Below are positions 31,266 to 42,491 of a stretch of 64,000 nt of DNA, one piece after another. Under the pieces are notes generated by a model. That model was not told where the DNA came from. It was given only the letters and a program-made list of their open reading frames with translations, and made no database searches. Position 1 is the first letter of the stretch; each line of letters opens with the position of its first letter. The position numbers were made by a program, and so were the translations under genes. The DNA comes from Hermatobates lingyangjiaoensis (Eukaryota; Arthropoda; Insecta; Hemiptera; Hermatobatidae), in assembly GCA_026182355.1 (NCBI GenBank), contig JAPFBL010000049.1, forward strand, positions 1,798,001 through 1,862,000, in the 5' to 3' direction.

Positions 31266-31640
31266 TTTTTCAATTTAATGTTTGCTTAATAAATACACTG
31301 GTAATAATGTAAGGTATGGGACCAGAGTAGCCCAGTGGCTTGCATGATCGCCGATGACAGTAGTGCAAATGTATTATAAATAAATGTAACAAACAAATAT
31401 TTTTTTGAATTTAAAATGTGGATAATATAAAAAATGGTAATAAAGTAAAGGGATCTCGCCAGGGTAGTCAGTAGCTTGCTTGCTCGCCGATGACAGTTGT
31501 GCAAATGTATTATAAATAAATACAACAAAATATTTTTTTTTAATTTAATATTTGCGTAATATAAACACTGGTAATAAAGTAAGGTATGGAACCAGAGTAT
31601 CCCAGTGGCTTGCGTGCTAGCTTTTGACTGGGAGCACGTT
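31266..31640 (+). repeat. Tandem repeat of about 134 bp, 2.8 copies, with A-box-like motif
   Basis: Units begin near 31266, 31400 and 31535. Each has ATATTTTTTT, a TAATA(A/T)(A/T)GTAA segment and, in the complete copies, a (T/A)(A/T)CCCAGTGGCTTGC block. TAGCCCAGTGG at 31328-31338 fits the pol III A-box consensus; no B box follows. The array sits exactly between the two Helitron copies. Confidence 0.7.
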
Positions 31641-31941
31641 AATTAGAACTAACTCATTTCAAGTTTTCTTTACGTTTCATACTTCAGAGTAGCCACAAGT
31701 ACCCTTAGAATAATTTCTGTCTGTCGGTTTGTCCACAAAATATTGCCACCATAAAACATATAAAGCTGAAACATTGATTGTAGATTTGTGTATGTCTAAC
31801 TTAAAATCTAATCTTAGTATTTTCTACTATTCTATAACTTTTAATTGTAGTATTAGTATAATAATACTCGTATAATTGATATTTTGGATTACCAAGTATA
31901 ATAGAATTTTTGATTCCGTCAAATACGGGTACGTTTGCTAG
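31636..31941 (+). mobile_element. Non-autonomous Helitron, about 306 bp
   Basis: This is an internally deleted relative of 29922-31241. It keeps the 5' block (TTAGAACTAACTCATTTC.. CTGTCGGTTTGTCC) and the 3' block (TATTTTCTACTATTCTATAA.., hairpin CCGT/ACGG at 31916-31928). It ends CTAG at 31938-31941 followed by T, as expected for Helitron insertion between A and T. It has no coding capacity. Confidence 0.75.
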
Positions 31942-31944
31942 TTA

Positions 31945-32690
31945 TTTATAAAAGAAGAAAACAAGGAATATTTAAAGAAAATTTTTTCATGACTTATTGA
32001 TGTGACCGAGAATGAACACGACTGAATAGCATATTAAAAGCAATCATCATGAAATATGGTCAAGTAGTATGATTAAATATGATTGGACAGTCTATGAATT
32101 GTCTGTCTTCACTGGCGAAGACAATTCATACACCAGCACACATTGTAAAATCCTACGTCTCAGGAGATCAGAAAGTATGCATTTTGAGATGCATAGTTTA
32201 CATTTACATATATAAATGTGTATTGAGAAAAAATATATTAGTAATTAGCTAGCTTTGCATACTCAAATCAAACTCAAAGACAGAATTTTAATATAATTTA
32301 AAACTTTTATAGCTGGAATCATGATTTTTTTAAAAATAACAGATATGAACTATTAGAATAGAATAGCAGGCACTGGATATTTTTGAACAAACATAATTCG
32401 TCTTTCTTGAGGAAAGAGTCCATTCCTCACACTTTAATATTACCCAAAGATACTGCGATTCATAGACACAAAAAATTTACATGTCTATTAAGTATTGTTC
32501 AAGGTTGCAAAATATAGATTAATTAGAGCATTTTTTTAGAGAAACAATCATATCATGGAAAGCATCAGAAATTATATGTTTGATTGGCGTTGATTTTTTA
32601 CATGTAAGAATTTTATTCTTTTACATCTCATATTAAGTTATTAAATTATTTACAATTTTTTCATTAAACCTCTAATCATCAGTCTTGTTT
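31945..32690. other. AT-rich sequence without a recognisable gene
   Basis: No gene recognised. Confidence 0.5.
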
Positions 32691-32699
32691 CAGTGGATT

Positions 32700-33475
32700 T
32701 ACGCAAAAAATTTCTAAGTCAATGTGAACAATGTAAATAAACGTACGATAGGTATAGTAAGTAAATAGTCCAGGACAAACATTCAGTTTTTATAGTTTTA
32801 TTGCTCCTTGATCTAATGGAAGTTTAATGATTTTTTGTGTGAATTGCTAATGTTCTGCTTGATCTTTTGGCGAAAGTTCATTGTTTTTTAATGGACCGTT
32901 TAGCATAAAAAAAATTTCCTGAAAACAGAAACCGTTACAAAAAAATTGCTCCAACTTATCTTTTACATAATGTTCTATTTTTTAGGCCCAATTTCATTTT
33001 GATCCGTCGAACATTATGACTTATATGGCCCTCACAAGCTTTCAGATTAAATATATAGTAAAATTTTTAATTTTATTGAAAAAAAAAAGTTTTCTTTTCT
33101 TTTAAATTCTGAGAATTGTTTTTTTATTTCTTCTGTAGTGTCAAAAATTAGGCCTAGATTTCAATACTGCAGAATTAGTAGTTTAGGGAAAAAAATCTCT
33201 GAAAACAGGTTTTTGGCAAAAAAGTTACATTCCCATCATGCATAATTACTCCAAAAATATACAGCACATCGGCATTTTCGTGTAAAATATCTATTTGATT
33301 CATCAAAAATTCTCGATCATAGCGTGGTAACTTTGGATACACACTCACCCACCCATCCACACACAGACATATTGGAAAAAAACTTCATATAACGTCTTTT
33401 GGGACCTCAAAACATGTAGTTAGGTCAAAATCTCGAGATGAATTTTTTTCTTGATCACTATACTTTGCTTATAGT
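32700..33475 (-). repeat. Unclassified dispersed repeat, copy B
   Basis: Minus-strand copy of the family at 12655-13440 and 62062-62950. It starts near GATCACTATACTTTG (reverse of the family start) and keeps GACCTCAAAACATG, CATCATGCATAATTA, the GT/GG-rich stretch (CACTCACCCACCCATCC on the plus strand) and TAGGCC. It has no conserved frame. Confidence 0.7.
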
Positions 33476-33479
33476 AAAA

Positions 33480-34690
33480 TAAAAAGAAAGCGCTTTTAAT
33501 GAGGAATCAATGGAAATGATGCTGTTAGTGCAATCAATAAGGAAATCAAAGGGCAAGATACCCTCAAAAACAAACGTATTAAAACAGATTTTGTTACGAA
33601 TCTGGGATGGGCAAAATAAAAATATTCCTAAACAAGTAGATTGCTGGTTTCAGAAAATTACATTAAAATGGAAGTCTTTAAGTAATCTATGCATCTGGAC
33701 ATCTTAGAAGGAAAATTTACTATTTATTTCTTCTTTCACTTTGAATTGCATCGCTTCTACTAAAAAAATTGATTTTTTTTAACTAGGAACTCAATGGGAG
33801 AGAGGCAGAATGTATCCTCCATATATAAAACCCATTTAATTTCATTAGGTAGTATTGAGTATAACATTTTATTTTCAAAAAGTTCCACGTGTATATTACT
33901 AAAGTTGTGAGATAAGCAACTACCCATCACCAAAACAATATATTTGTTTGTAAAAGTTATTGTAAAATTAAAATTGAACATCAGCAACTCATAATTTAAT
34001 TAACTCGACTGTTGTAGTGGCAACTTGGAAGAATAATAACTAAACAGTTTTTTCTGCAGAAAATATAAAATAACAGGAACGGGCACATTAATAAAAATAA
34101 ACTTTGTATCAAAAATTGTAATATCTTTATCAGATCCTTGTTCCCAACTCTCATGTTACTATTAGAGTTTTAAAAGAAGCACGAATTACACTCCTTAGTT
34201 CCAGATAAGCTCCAGGGTTCCTTTTTATATTTGAAGGTTTTTTCATAGTTTATTATTTGTGTTTAGAATTGTTTTAATTGCAAATCTTACTTACTAAGTT
34301 TTAGCATCTAATAATAATCTGTTATGTTACTCGTTTTCTACTTATCATGATTATATTCACTATTATTACTATTAAATTCTATTATCACCTGATATAAGCT
34401 TCACCTGGCTACCATACCAACCGTCTCTTTTTTTATTAGGACAGAAGTTTGAATATTAGAATGAGTCCTACGATAGTTCTTCTTCTATATATTTCTTTCT
34501 TGCAATGTTAATTTAATACATATAACATGTATCTTCGGGAGTCAGTCAACACCAGACCCTATAACAATAGTGCAACATCTAGCAATACGATCTTAACATC
34601 AGCAGGGATACACATAAAAATATAAAACATTAATCAACAAAAATATGCACTATTATTGAAATTGTATCCCAGATGAAAAGATTTGACGGA
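33480..34690. other. AT-rich sequence without a recognisable gene
   Basis: A 65-codon plus-strand frame at 33510-33707 starts at ATG but shows no motif; I do not support it as a gene. Nothing else was seen. Confidence 0.5.
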
Positions 34691-35420
34691 CTCTACTTAT
34701 CTCAGATGTTTTATAGAGTTACAATTTATGGGTATTTGAATAAAGCAATTTAATAAAAAAAATTCAGACATGATACAACATAAATAATTGGCATTTATTC
34801 TTTTATATGAAGTAGTAATACATTATCTTTTTTGCTTGTTGTTATATATTCTATGTTATTTTGTTTCAAATCTAACATATTAGCATGAACAACTGTTCCT
34901 ACTTTTGATAGCATGGCAAGAATATGCTCAATGATTTTTTTCACTTCAAGTCATCTTTATGCTAGCTGATCTGGCTATTAAGATACCTCCTCGTTTTTCC
35001 TATATATTTTTTTCCTCACAGTCATTACACTTTATTGAATAAACTACGTTACTGTTATTTTCAATTGGAATACGTGACTTAACTTTGAAAATATTATATT
35101 CTATGGGGTTTTCTTATTTTTAATGCTATTTTGCAGTCTTCTCTGTTACGAAGAGATTATACTGAGTTGCTCCGATAGCTCTTTAATATACATCATTCCT
35201 CCAAGTTTTCATTCATTGCAGGGAGGTTTCTTCTTTTTAACACTACTTAACCATCTTTTAAAGATATTTATTCAGTTTCTTTGAAATCCCATTAATATGT
35301 TTATTTCTCTATATTTTCCTATAATACTATTGACCTCCAAAATCTGGTGATGCAATTTGGGATGAATATCATCACCAGGCTCTTTGTGCTGATGGTATTC
35401 ATAATCAAGAATTGTAATAA
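34690..35420 (-). pseudogene. PLE relict: RT connection and GIY-YIG endonuclease, second lineage
   Basis: With stops and frameshifts, the minus strand reads GGMMYIKELSEQLSIISS, then IPIENNSNVVYSIKCNDCEE, then K(N/Y)I.EKRG and IKMT, and further on HANMLDLKQNNIEYI. The VVYSIKCNDC..YIG-like block with its Cys-x-x-Cys pair is the entry to a GIY-YIG domain. The preceding YIKELSEQL corresponds to the 'YvkGlSE.l' linker between reverse transcriptase and endonuclease in many PLE proteins. The sequence differs from the 42-44 kb and 13.6 kb copies, so this is another lineage. It is heavily decayed. Confidence 0.6.
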
Positions 35421-35514
35421 CTCTTTTATTTATAGAATATTAGAGTTTGGTCATATATATAACATGAATAGTTACCAAAAAATGTAGGTTTATATAAATA
35501 AAAAACTAAAAGTG

Positions 35515-35564
35515 GTCTTACTTAGAGAACCAAATTTAGTGTTAAATAAGAGGAGTCAGTGCAG
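35515..35564 (+). repeat. 50-bp dispersed direct repeat, copy 1
   Basis: Matches 40821-40870 with about four differences; both begin GTCTTACTTAGAGAACCAA and end TCAGTGCAG. Both are preceded by a GGTTTATA.AAATAAAAA segment. Family unknown. Confidence 0.75.
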
Positions 35565-35956
35565 TTCACCATTCAAGCGAAGAAAATGTATATAAGAGAA
35601 AGAGCGTTACAAAACATTTCTGTATTACTACTATTAAACAAGGTTAGGTTTACCACATTTCCTCCTTTTATGTATACATCATAATATGTGGGCCCGAGGA
35701 CAGTTAACCGGCCTTTGACAATATATATTTGTATAGGTAGGCAGGAAATCTTATTTTAAACACGTTGAATTGAAATATGCAGCAGCCTCTGCATTTACGA
35801 CTTTTTTACTGACTGTCTCTAATTTTCTGATTATTCTTCTTTCATTTTGGGGTAATTCCCAAATTAATTTTGCCAGAGCCATTTGAACTTTACCAGATGG
35901 GTTAACAATCATGACAAGTTAAACGAATAAGCAACCAATATATATTTACTTATAAG

Positions 35957-35984
35957 CTTTCGAATGTACAGTAGTCATCGTCAG
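35957..35984 (-). ncRNA. Hammerhead-like motif downstream of a TATA box
   Basis: The minus strand has CTGACGA, a T, a poorly paired stem II region, then CGAAAG. Boxes are conserved but only two stem II pairs are clear. A TATA box precedes it by about 40 bp. Confidence 0.35.
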
Positions 35985-36023
35985 GTGTAATTTTGGTCTT
36001 ACGTTTAAAGAAATAAATTTAAA

Positions 36024-36034
36024 GTTATATAAGG
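36024..36034 (-). promoter_or_regulatory. Candidate TATA box
   Basis: The minus strand reads CCTTATATAAC, about 40 bp upstream of the hammerhead-like motif at 35957-35984. It is called mainly because the same spacing recurs elsewhere. Confidence 0.35.
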
Positions 36035-36099
36035 AATTGTTAAAACAATTTCGAAACAAATTTTAGTTAAACTAATGATTATAAATAAAAGTCAGTATG

Positions 36100-36322
36100 T
36101 ATATATATATATATATATAAAGATTTCACATAAACACGTGAAATAACAATCAATGATCAAACCACAATAAGAAATGGGAAAACAAGACTAAGATCTTTCA
36201 ACCGTAACAAGCAGTCTTTGTCAGAGTCAAAAAACCAACTGTTGGATTTTTGACTCTGACGAAGACCGCTTGTTACGGTTGAAAGATCTTGGTCTTGTTT
36301 TCCCATTTCTTATTGTGGTTTG

Positions 36323-36370
<48 letters not shown>
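36100..36370. mobile_element. Foldback PLE-terminal element, copy 2, with flanking TA runs
   Basis: The element proper is 36120-36328; TA runs lie at about 36100-36118 and 36327-36370. The two arms (GATCAAACCACAATAAG.. and its complement) pair around a short loop near 36230-36245. Hammerhead-like motifs occur in both arms, at 36192-36224 (minus, with a C-to-A type change in stem II and the box) and 36256-36288 (plus, intact). Confidence 0.8.
36256..36288 (+). ncRNA. Hammerhead-like motif in foldback element
   Basis: The motif reads CTGACGA, A, GACCG, a CTTGTTA loop, CGGTT, then GAAAGATC. It is the same as 41609-41641 and the reverse of 10236-10268. Confidence 0.5.
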
Positions 36371-36373
<3 letters not shown>

Positions 36374-36374
36374 C

Positions 36375-39300
36375 TGTCCGATAAAATAAAACAAAAATAG
36401 TGTCAAAACGTTCAGTTTTTTAGATTTAAAAAAAAATTCGAATTTGTTTGATGGAATCAGTAGCATCTGTAACCACTCTTGAAGTACATTGTCATTGAGA
36501 ATAATCAATTTTGAACATGTATATTTGCCTTAGATTGTTTACACCGTTCCTTTTTATTTTCGTAACTGCTTTCCCCTCAAAAGCATTTTAATACTAACAT
36601 CATTAACTCTCTATTTTTTTTCTATTTACTTGTTATGAAAGACTTTGTTATTTTGTAGGAAGGCAATGAACATTCTATTGTTCTCAGGGATTACGATAAC
36701 ACTTAGGCTAGGACACAATTGAATGGTGAATGGCCATAGATTTAGTGCAATTTTATCTTTGAATTAATCTCTGACTGTTGATTATTTGGTTTTACCTGCT
36801 ATTTCTAAATGAGGATGTCTACGGTTTTATTTTTTTCTTAATAAACATGAACAAAGTCAAATGTCTGATAGTTCCTTGGTTGATTAAAGCCGCGGTTTTC
36901 TCCCGGGAGGATTTTTGCTTTTCTTTATGATGTTTTACAACTTATGGTTTAGAGGTGATCTTTGAACTGAAAAAGATATCTTCTACTTCTTAGAATAGCT
37001 GAACAACCTTTTAATACCTAAAGCACTCACTTCTTTCATGGTCACTGTGGATCAGAAGTCTTTTTATTTTGTTCTTAATTATGTTAAAATCTGATATACC
37101 TAAGTTAATTTTTGAGCAATATACTCTTACCTCATTCATGTGCTATCAATTTTCTTGCTGTTCTTCCGGACTTTGCGCTATAGCATAGCCGCTTTCAATG
37201 TTATGGTGAATTTTATCTTCAGATCAGAGATAAGGCAATGCGAACAAACATAGCTCCTTCGTTAGGCATTTTGCTCTTGACTAAACTTGAACTGAGGCAC
37301 ATATACACTTGTTTAGGTGTTTCTCTTTTCTATGTGGGATGCTTTTTCGTTCCCTTTGCCAAACAGATTTGCCTCAACACCATAATCTTTTTTGATATTG
37401 TCATCACCGTACAGAGTAATTTGCTCAAGTTTACATCAATCATAGCAACTCTCAATAATAGCTACATTATATAAGTTTTCGCTCACAAAAACAAATGGTA
37501 TCAAAGTTCCTTTCTATTCTGCTACACCAAGTTTGCAATTTAAAAGAAAAATTCATAAAACATGGTAACTCCTCAGATATGATTCATGGTAGCACAATCA
37601 GACAATTAAATCAAATAAATATACTAATTTTTGCATATGTTTTATTATTACGAAACATATTATGTTTGCAATAGAAAAATGTTTTTTATGACAAATAGTG
37701 AACTTAATGCAGTCAATTTTATTATTTAATAAAAATCTCGTGTGACACATTTCAGCTTTCTTAAAAATATAAATGAAAAAGAAAAAAACCTTTTTTAGAA
37801 ACGGATATATCGTTGATATTTTTTTATAAAATAAAATAAAACTTATATTCATGATTCTATTCTATATTTAATATAATGAATCATATATGAACATTTCAAA
37901 ATATTACTGTTATTAGTTTTGAAGTATACAAATTGCAGTATTTATTTCAAAAGTAAGGATATTTGGGTGAAGGTAACTTATTTTAATGCTTCTGGTATCT
38001 AATCACTAGAATCACATTTTGAAACTGAGTTTATTAGAAATAATATTTCTTTTGTTAGCTTTTTAAGGACTGTAGAAATACCCATACTACATAGAATTTA
38101 AGTGAGGGGATCCCCTATTCTCCCAAATTACTCATTGTAGAGAGTTGGAATTGTATAACTTCTGTACTACTGATATTAATATTAACTAAATAAAAAGTCA
38201 TTACGTTTGAATTATCAAAGACGGTTTTTTGTATAGACGTGTAAATATGTTTACGTATGATTCATCTAAACGATTCTAATCATGATTTTAGCTGTCACTG
38301 ACTGAGCATAATGAAATTAAATGCAAAAATGTCTCCTCGCACGTGCACGACATCAATGTGTTTTTAGCAAAATGGTGTCGTAGTAAAGATAAAAAATTGT
38401 AAATTCTGTGAATTAAATCAAATTCTTTTTTGCTATATTACTGGCTATAATATATTAAATATTTGAACAAACCGTAGACCTTTTTTATCCATTGTAGCCA
38501 GTATAGTTTTGAGTACGTGACATTCAACTTACAACAGCTTTTACTTTTCCTATTTGCAAAGTTCTTTATATTAACACAAAAATAATTTATCAGAATAGGC
38601 AAAAGAAATTATTTGAATTTTGATTAGTTTTTTAAAAAAAAATGTAGTTGTTTTAACTATCAAAGGGAATACTAAGTAGATTTATAAATTTCTTACAGTA
38701 TCATACCAATTGAGTAATTATAAATATGACAACAGGGATGACATATATTATATATCAGGGGTGGCTTATGTTTCAATCGTGGGCGTTTGGGTAAAGGTAA
38801 CTTTTAAGTAATACTATAATTGTGGGCCATGTCATTTTTTTCAATCTACATAACAACAATTAATGTTTTTAACAATCATTTTGTAGATAATTATAAATAT
38901 TGTTAAAATTTCTATAATATACTTAAAATTGAATGAATTTTTCAATAAAACCATAATTATAAAATAAATAAATAAATTTAATAATAAAGAATTGACATTG
39001 AATATATTTGAACCAATATATTTTACAAAAGATGCCTTTAAGACAATTTTGATAAACCTAGTCATGTAGAAATTTGTTTTTTTACCATTTTCTTGGAAAT
39101 ATTTTCCTCTGTGACATTATCTAGGGTTTCAAACTTCAAAAACACTAATGGTGTAAAATGTGTGTATGAAAAGATATCTTTCCGTGATTTGTATATATTT
39201 AATATATGATAACACTCGGAAGGAGCAAACAACACTATTCAAATAGTTAAAAACAAATTTCATTCTCATCTTTTAAATTAGTTTTAAATACGCAATAAAA

Positions 39301-40820
39301 ATGAAAAATATATAAATGGAATGTTAAATCTTGTCATTTGTTTGGACTTGACATTCACCTGTCAATGATAAATTATTCTTACCCTGCAGTTTTATAATTT
39401 TTGTTAATTTAGAGATCTGAAGATGTTACATTCATTTGCACTTTATTTTGTTAGTAAAATTAAGAAGTAAAGAGCCTATCAGTGTTGGGCAAACGTAAAC
39501 GGAAACAGAACGTCGCGAGGTTTGAGTCCCTGAATGAATCGTTGGCTGTTGGTGTAGTCAAAATTTGTATGGCACACGCTGATATAACGTTGATAACGAA
39601 GAAGTCTAGTAAAAAAATCTGTCAGAATGAATTATATTTACATTTTAGCTGTTAGTATAATACTTGAAAATTCTAGTTTACTTGAAATATATGCAGGTAC
39701 TCTAACAAATACAAATTAAAGAACTAGTATTCTTTCATTATAACTTAATACTGGCAACCAAATGACCTGTCAAACAACTTATATTTCATTTATACCTCAG
39801 AGTTTATTTATACCTTCGTAGTAGGGTAGTGTCTTATAATGTAGTGAAAGAAATTAACACATCTCATATCTGCTGCTTATTTATTTTTTAAGATATATGT
39901 ACCTCCCTTTAATTTTAGAACATGTTCTATTATCAACCTTAGAACTCATTTCTGCCTTAACTCATTATAACATTATCTCGTTCTAAACAACTGCTCTTGT
40001 ACCTCCAGAAACTCTATTTACCGTTTGAAGAGTACCAAATAACATTTATTCTACCTAAGAAAGGCTTCTACCACGCCTAGCCTCCCAAATGAACCGTCAT
40101 TCTTTCGCACTTTCTGTCAATAATCACTTCAACCACCCATCACTACACCTGTCTGCCTTCAATAATTGCTATAAGTTGCAGATTCTGCGACAAGTTAATC
40201 TTTACACCAGAAGAGACATATTTTTTGCTAATGTTCGAATTTTCCAGGTCTAAGTTTATTTTTTTTCCTTTATTACAAATTAATTAATTTGATTTTAGTT
40301 GTATAATTAATTGTTAGTTTTGTCGGTTTTCTTTTCATTACACTCTTTTCTATTTCTACTCTCTTAATATCTATTACTTCATACGGTATTTTTTATTGTG
40401 TGTGTCCTATTTATCCATCTTTTTTCATTTAATTTAAATTCTCCTTCCTTCTCTATAACTGGACTCATGTGTGACAACATAGTTTGGCTCTAACTGTAAA
40501 TTTTTCTGTTGACGTTTCGACCAAAAATTAGATACTCCAAAGTATACATATGTTCTTTGTTTTTTTTTTGTAGTTCCTTGATGAATTTTTTTTCGTCCTG
40601 ATGATAGATCGTTTTTCATGGAAAGAATATATATGTATATCAAGAAGTTGAATATTTTGTAATAAAAAATGTTGTTTAAATAAATTAACATTATTTATTT
40701 CTTTATCAGTGTGGTACAAGGTAATGCTAGTAAATAAATTAATTAAGATTGTAGGTTTATACAAATAAAAAATATAAATGATTATGCTTTTGAATTAAGC
40801 AATTACAAGTGAAAGTTGAA
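36375..40820. other. AT-rich sequence without a recognisable gene
   Basis: No gene is supported. The minus strand of 36570-37470 gives loosely protein-like but stop-ridden readings (for example SKLLCTVMTISKKIMVLRQI and YVCSHCLISDLK). They could be a decayed transposase, but I cannot assign a family. A pyrimidine-rich patch occurs at 39930-40220. Confidence 0.45.
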
Positions 40821-40870
40821 GTCTTACTTAGAGAACCAACTTTAGTGTCAAATAAGAGGAATCAGTGCAG
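40821..40870 (+). repeat. 50-bp dispersed direct repeat, copy 2
   Basis: Partner of 35515-35564. In this copy a 40-bp AT-rich segment separates it from the shared GGTTTATAC upstream block. Confidence 0.75.
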
Positions 40871-41362
40871 TGGGTTTACCCATTTAAGAGAAGAAAATAG
40901 TTGAGAACTATGCACAAAGTGAAGAGTGGCTCTGGAACTGTAAAGCTGCGTGGTTGGTGCAACTCAAAAGAATTTTCCCCTTCAGCTGCTTCTCTTGGCA
41001 AGGCACTCCTTTTTCTACCATTTCTTCCTAATCACCCATAGACCTTCTCCTTTTCGCCTTAGAAATGTAGTCAGTCAAGTACAAATCCTTGCACCCTTAC
41101 TACATCTCGTTAAAAATAAACCTTAATTAATTAAAGCACTGAGGCTTTTAGACCTGATCTCGTCTTCTTTTCCAAGAAAGAGAAGGGTTGTTTGTTTGAT
41201 TTTTTTTATTTTATTCTCTGTTATTACAATTTTATAAATCAAATAATACACTGTAAAGTAATTAAACGTTGAAAAAGCATTTCAAAGGTAACTTTAATAA
41301 AAGTGAAATATATTACTTTCAAGTCAACCATTTTAAAACTTGCCTCTTTTAGTAGTCTCCTC

Positions 41363-41364
<2 letters not shown>

Positions 41365-41421
<57 letters not shown>

Positions 41422-41480
41422 TATATATATATACATAAATATACTATATATATATATACACTATATATGTATATATATAT
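41365..41480. repeat. (TA)n compound microsatellite
   Basis: Long TA run followed by CTATATATA steps, adjoining the left end of a foldback element. It creates a spurious Ile/Tyr-repeat frame. Confidence 0.95.
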
Positions 41481-41555
41481 AAAAAGATTTCACATAAACA
41501 CGTGAAATAACAATCAATGATCAAACCACAATAAGAAATGGGAAAACAAAACTAA

Positions 41556-41588
41556 GATCTTTCAACCGTAACAAGCGGTCTTCGTCAG
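41556..41588 (-). ncRNA. Hammerhead-like motif, left arm of copy 3
   Basis: Exact complement of the motif at 41609-41641. Either strand of the DNA therefore yields one sense and one antisense ribozyme-like sequence in the same transcript. Confidence 0.5.
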
Positions 41589-41608
41589 AGTCAGTTGGGT
41601 TTTTGACT

Positions 41609-41641
41609 CTGACGAAGACCGCTTGTTACGGTTGAAAGATC
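41609..41641 (+). ncRNA. Hammerhead-like motif, right arm of copy 3
   Basis: Both boxes and the 5-bp stem II are intact, as in 36256-36288. Confidence 0.5.
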
Positions 41642-41678
41642 TTCGTCTTGTTTTCCCATTTCTTATTGTGGTTTGATC

Positions 41679-41713
<35 letters not shown>

Positions 41714-41830
41714 CAAAATACAACCACGGTTTGCAGAATCTTGGTTTTTTATAACTTTCTCTATCTTCCTAAATAATGATTTCGTTGTTGTATCTAAACT
41801 ATATAACAAGCTTCCTACACAGTTAACAGT

Positions 41831-41866
41831 CAACATGTTTCAACTCCTTCAGAGAGCCATTTTCAG
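41831..41866 (-). ncRNA. Hammerhead-like motif just downstream of a TATA box
   Basis: The minus strand reads CTGAAAA, T, GGCTC, a TCTGAAG loop, GAGTT (two G.T pairs), then GAAACATGTTG. One core G is changed to A in the first box. The GAAACATGT segment is the same as in the 637-bp units, although the rest is unrelated. Confidence 0.45.
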
Positions 41867-41894
41867 TACGAGAATGATTCTCAATTGCTTTTTA

Positions 41895-41906
41895 CTTTTA
41901 TATAAG
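41895..41906 (-). promoter_or_regulatory. Candidate TATA box of PLE-type terminus
   Basis: The minus strand reads CTTATATAAAAG, 29 bp before the hammerhead-like motif at 41831-41866. Initiation about 30 bp downstream would again place the motif at the transcript 5' end. A GATTGAC element lies about 10 bp further upstream. Confidence 0.45.
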
Positions 41907-42278
41907 CAAAGTAGAGTCAATCAGAGGGATTAAGGTTGTTTGTTCAAAGCTTTTGATGGGGGGGAGTGACCTAAGGGGTCGCTGTTAATACCTCGGCCGG
42001 GTCTATTTGACCTTGTGTTCGTTCTAAATAGTTTTAGGCTCCTATGACTGTTTTCTAACTGAGTATGAGGTTTCATTTTTCTTTCTTTTTTTTTGTTTTT
42101 TTTTTTGAAGCTGTATGCATATGAAAAATGTTTTATTAAATGCCTTGCTTATTTTTAGTCTAGTCCGTTTTTTGTATAGCTTTTCTTCTCTACTTTTCTT
42201 ATATAATTTTTCAATCTTTCAGGTAAAATATATACCAACACCCCAAATGATTTATTATTAAGGTTACTTACACTGTTT

Positions 42279-42311
42279 CCAACGTTTTGATCAACTCTGA
42301 TCATTTTGAAG
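42279..42311 (-). ncRNA. Degenerate hammerhead-like motif 3' of PLE pseudogene
   Basis: The minus strand has CTTCAAAAT, GATC, an AGAGTT loop, GATC, then AAAACGTTGG. Stem II is intact and both boxes are eroded. It lies about 180 bp after the PLE stop codon, similar to the spacing of 10506-10537 after the fragment at 10658. Confidence 0.3.
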
Positions 42312-42491
42312 GATAAATAATGCAATAACAATTTTTTAACATTATCTAAAGTTCAATAACAATTACTAAACACTAATAAAACTGATAATATACATTAAAC
42401 ATTAAACCTTGACTTTAACAGATTTCATTCGCACTGCATCTAATTACACTACCGTTACTTAAATTTGCTAATTCCTCTTATAGATTTCTGG

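Larger units (their letters stand above)
41486..41711. mobile_element. Foldback PLE-terminal element, copy 3, with right TA run
   Basis: The element is 41486-41680 and a TA run follows at 41682-41711. The palindrome is almost perfect, with hammerhead-like motifs in both arms (41556-41588 minus and 41609-41641 plus) separated by a 20-bp loop. This is the best preserved copy of the family. Confidence 0.85.

Noticed and set aside
33510..33707. 65-codon plus-strand ORF
   Set aside because: No motif, no neighbouring exon signals, and a length expected by chance.
36570..37470. Possible decayed transposase on the minus strand
   Set aside because: Fragments look protein-like, but stops are frequent and no family motif could be identified.
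41239..41436. Ile/Tyr-repeat proteins over TA runs (also at 24418-24648 and 52243-52434)
   Set aside because: They are direct translations of (TA)n microsatellites.
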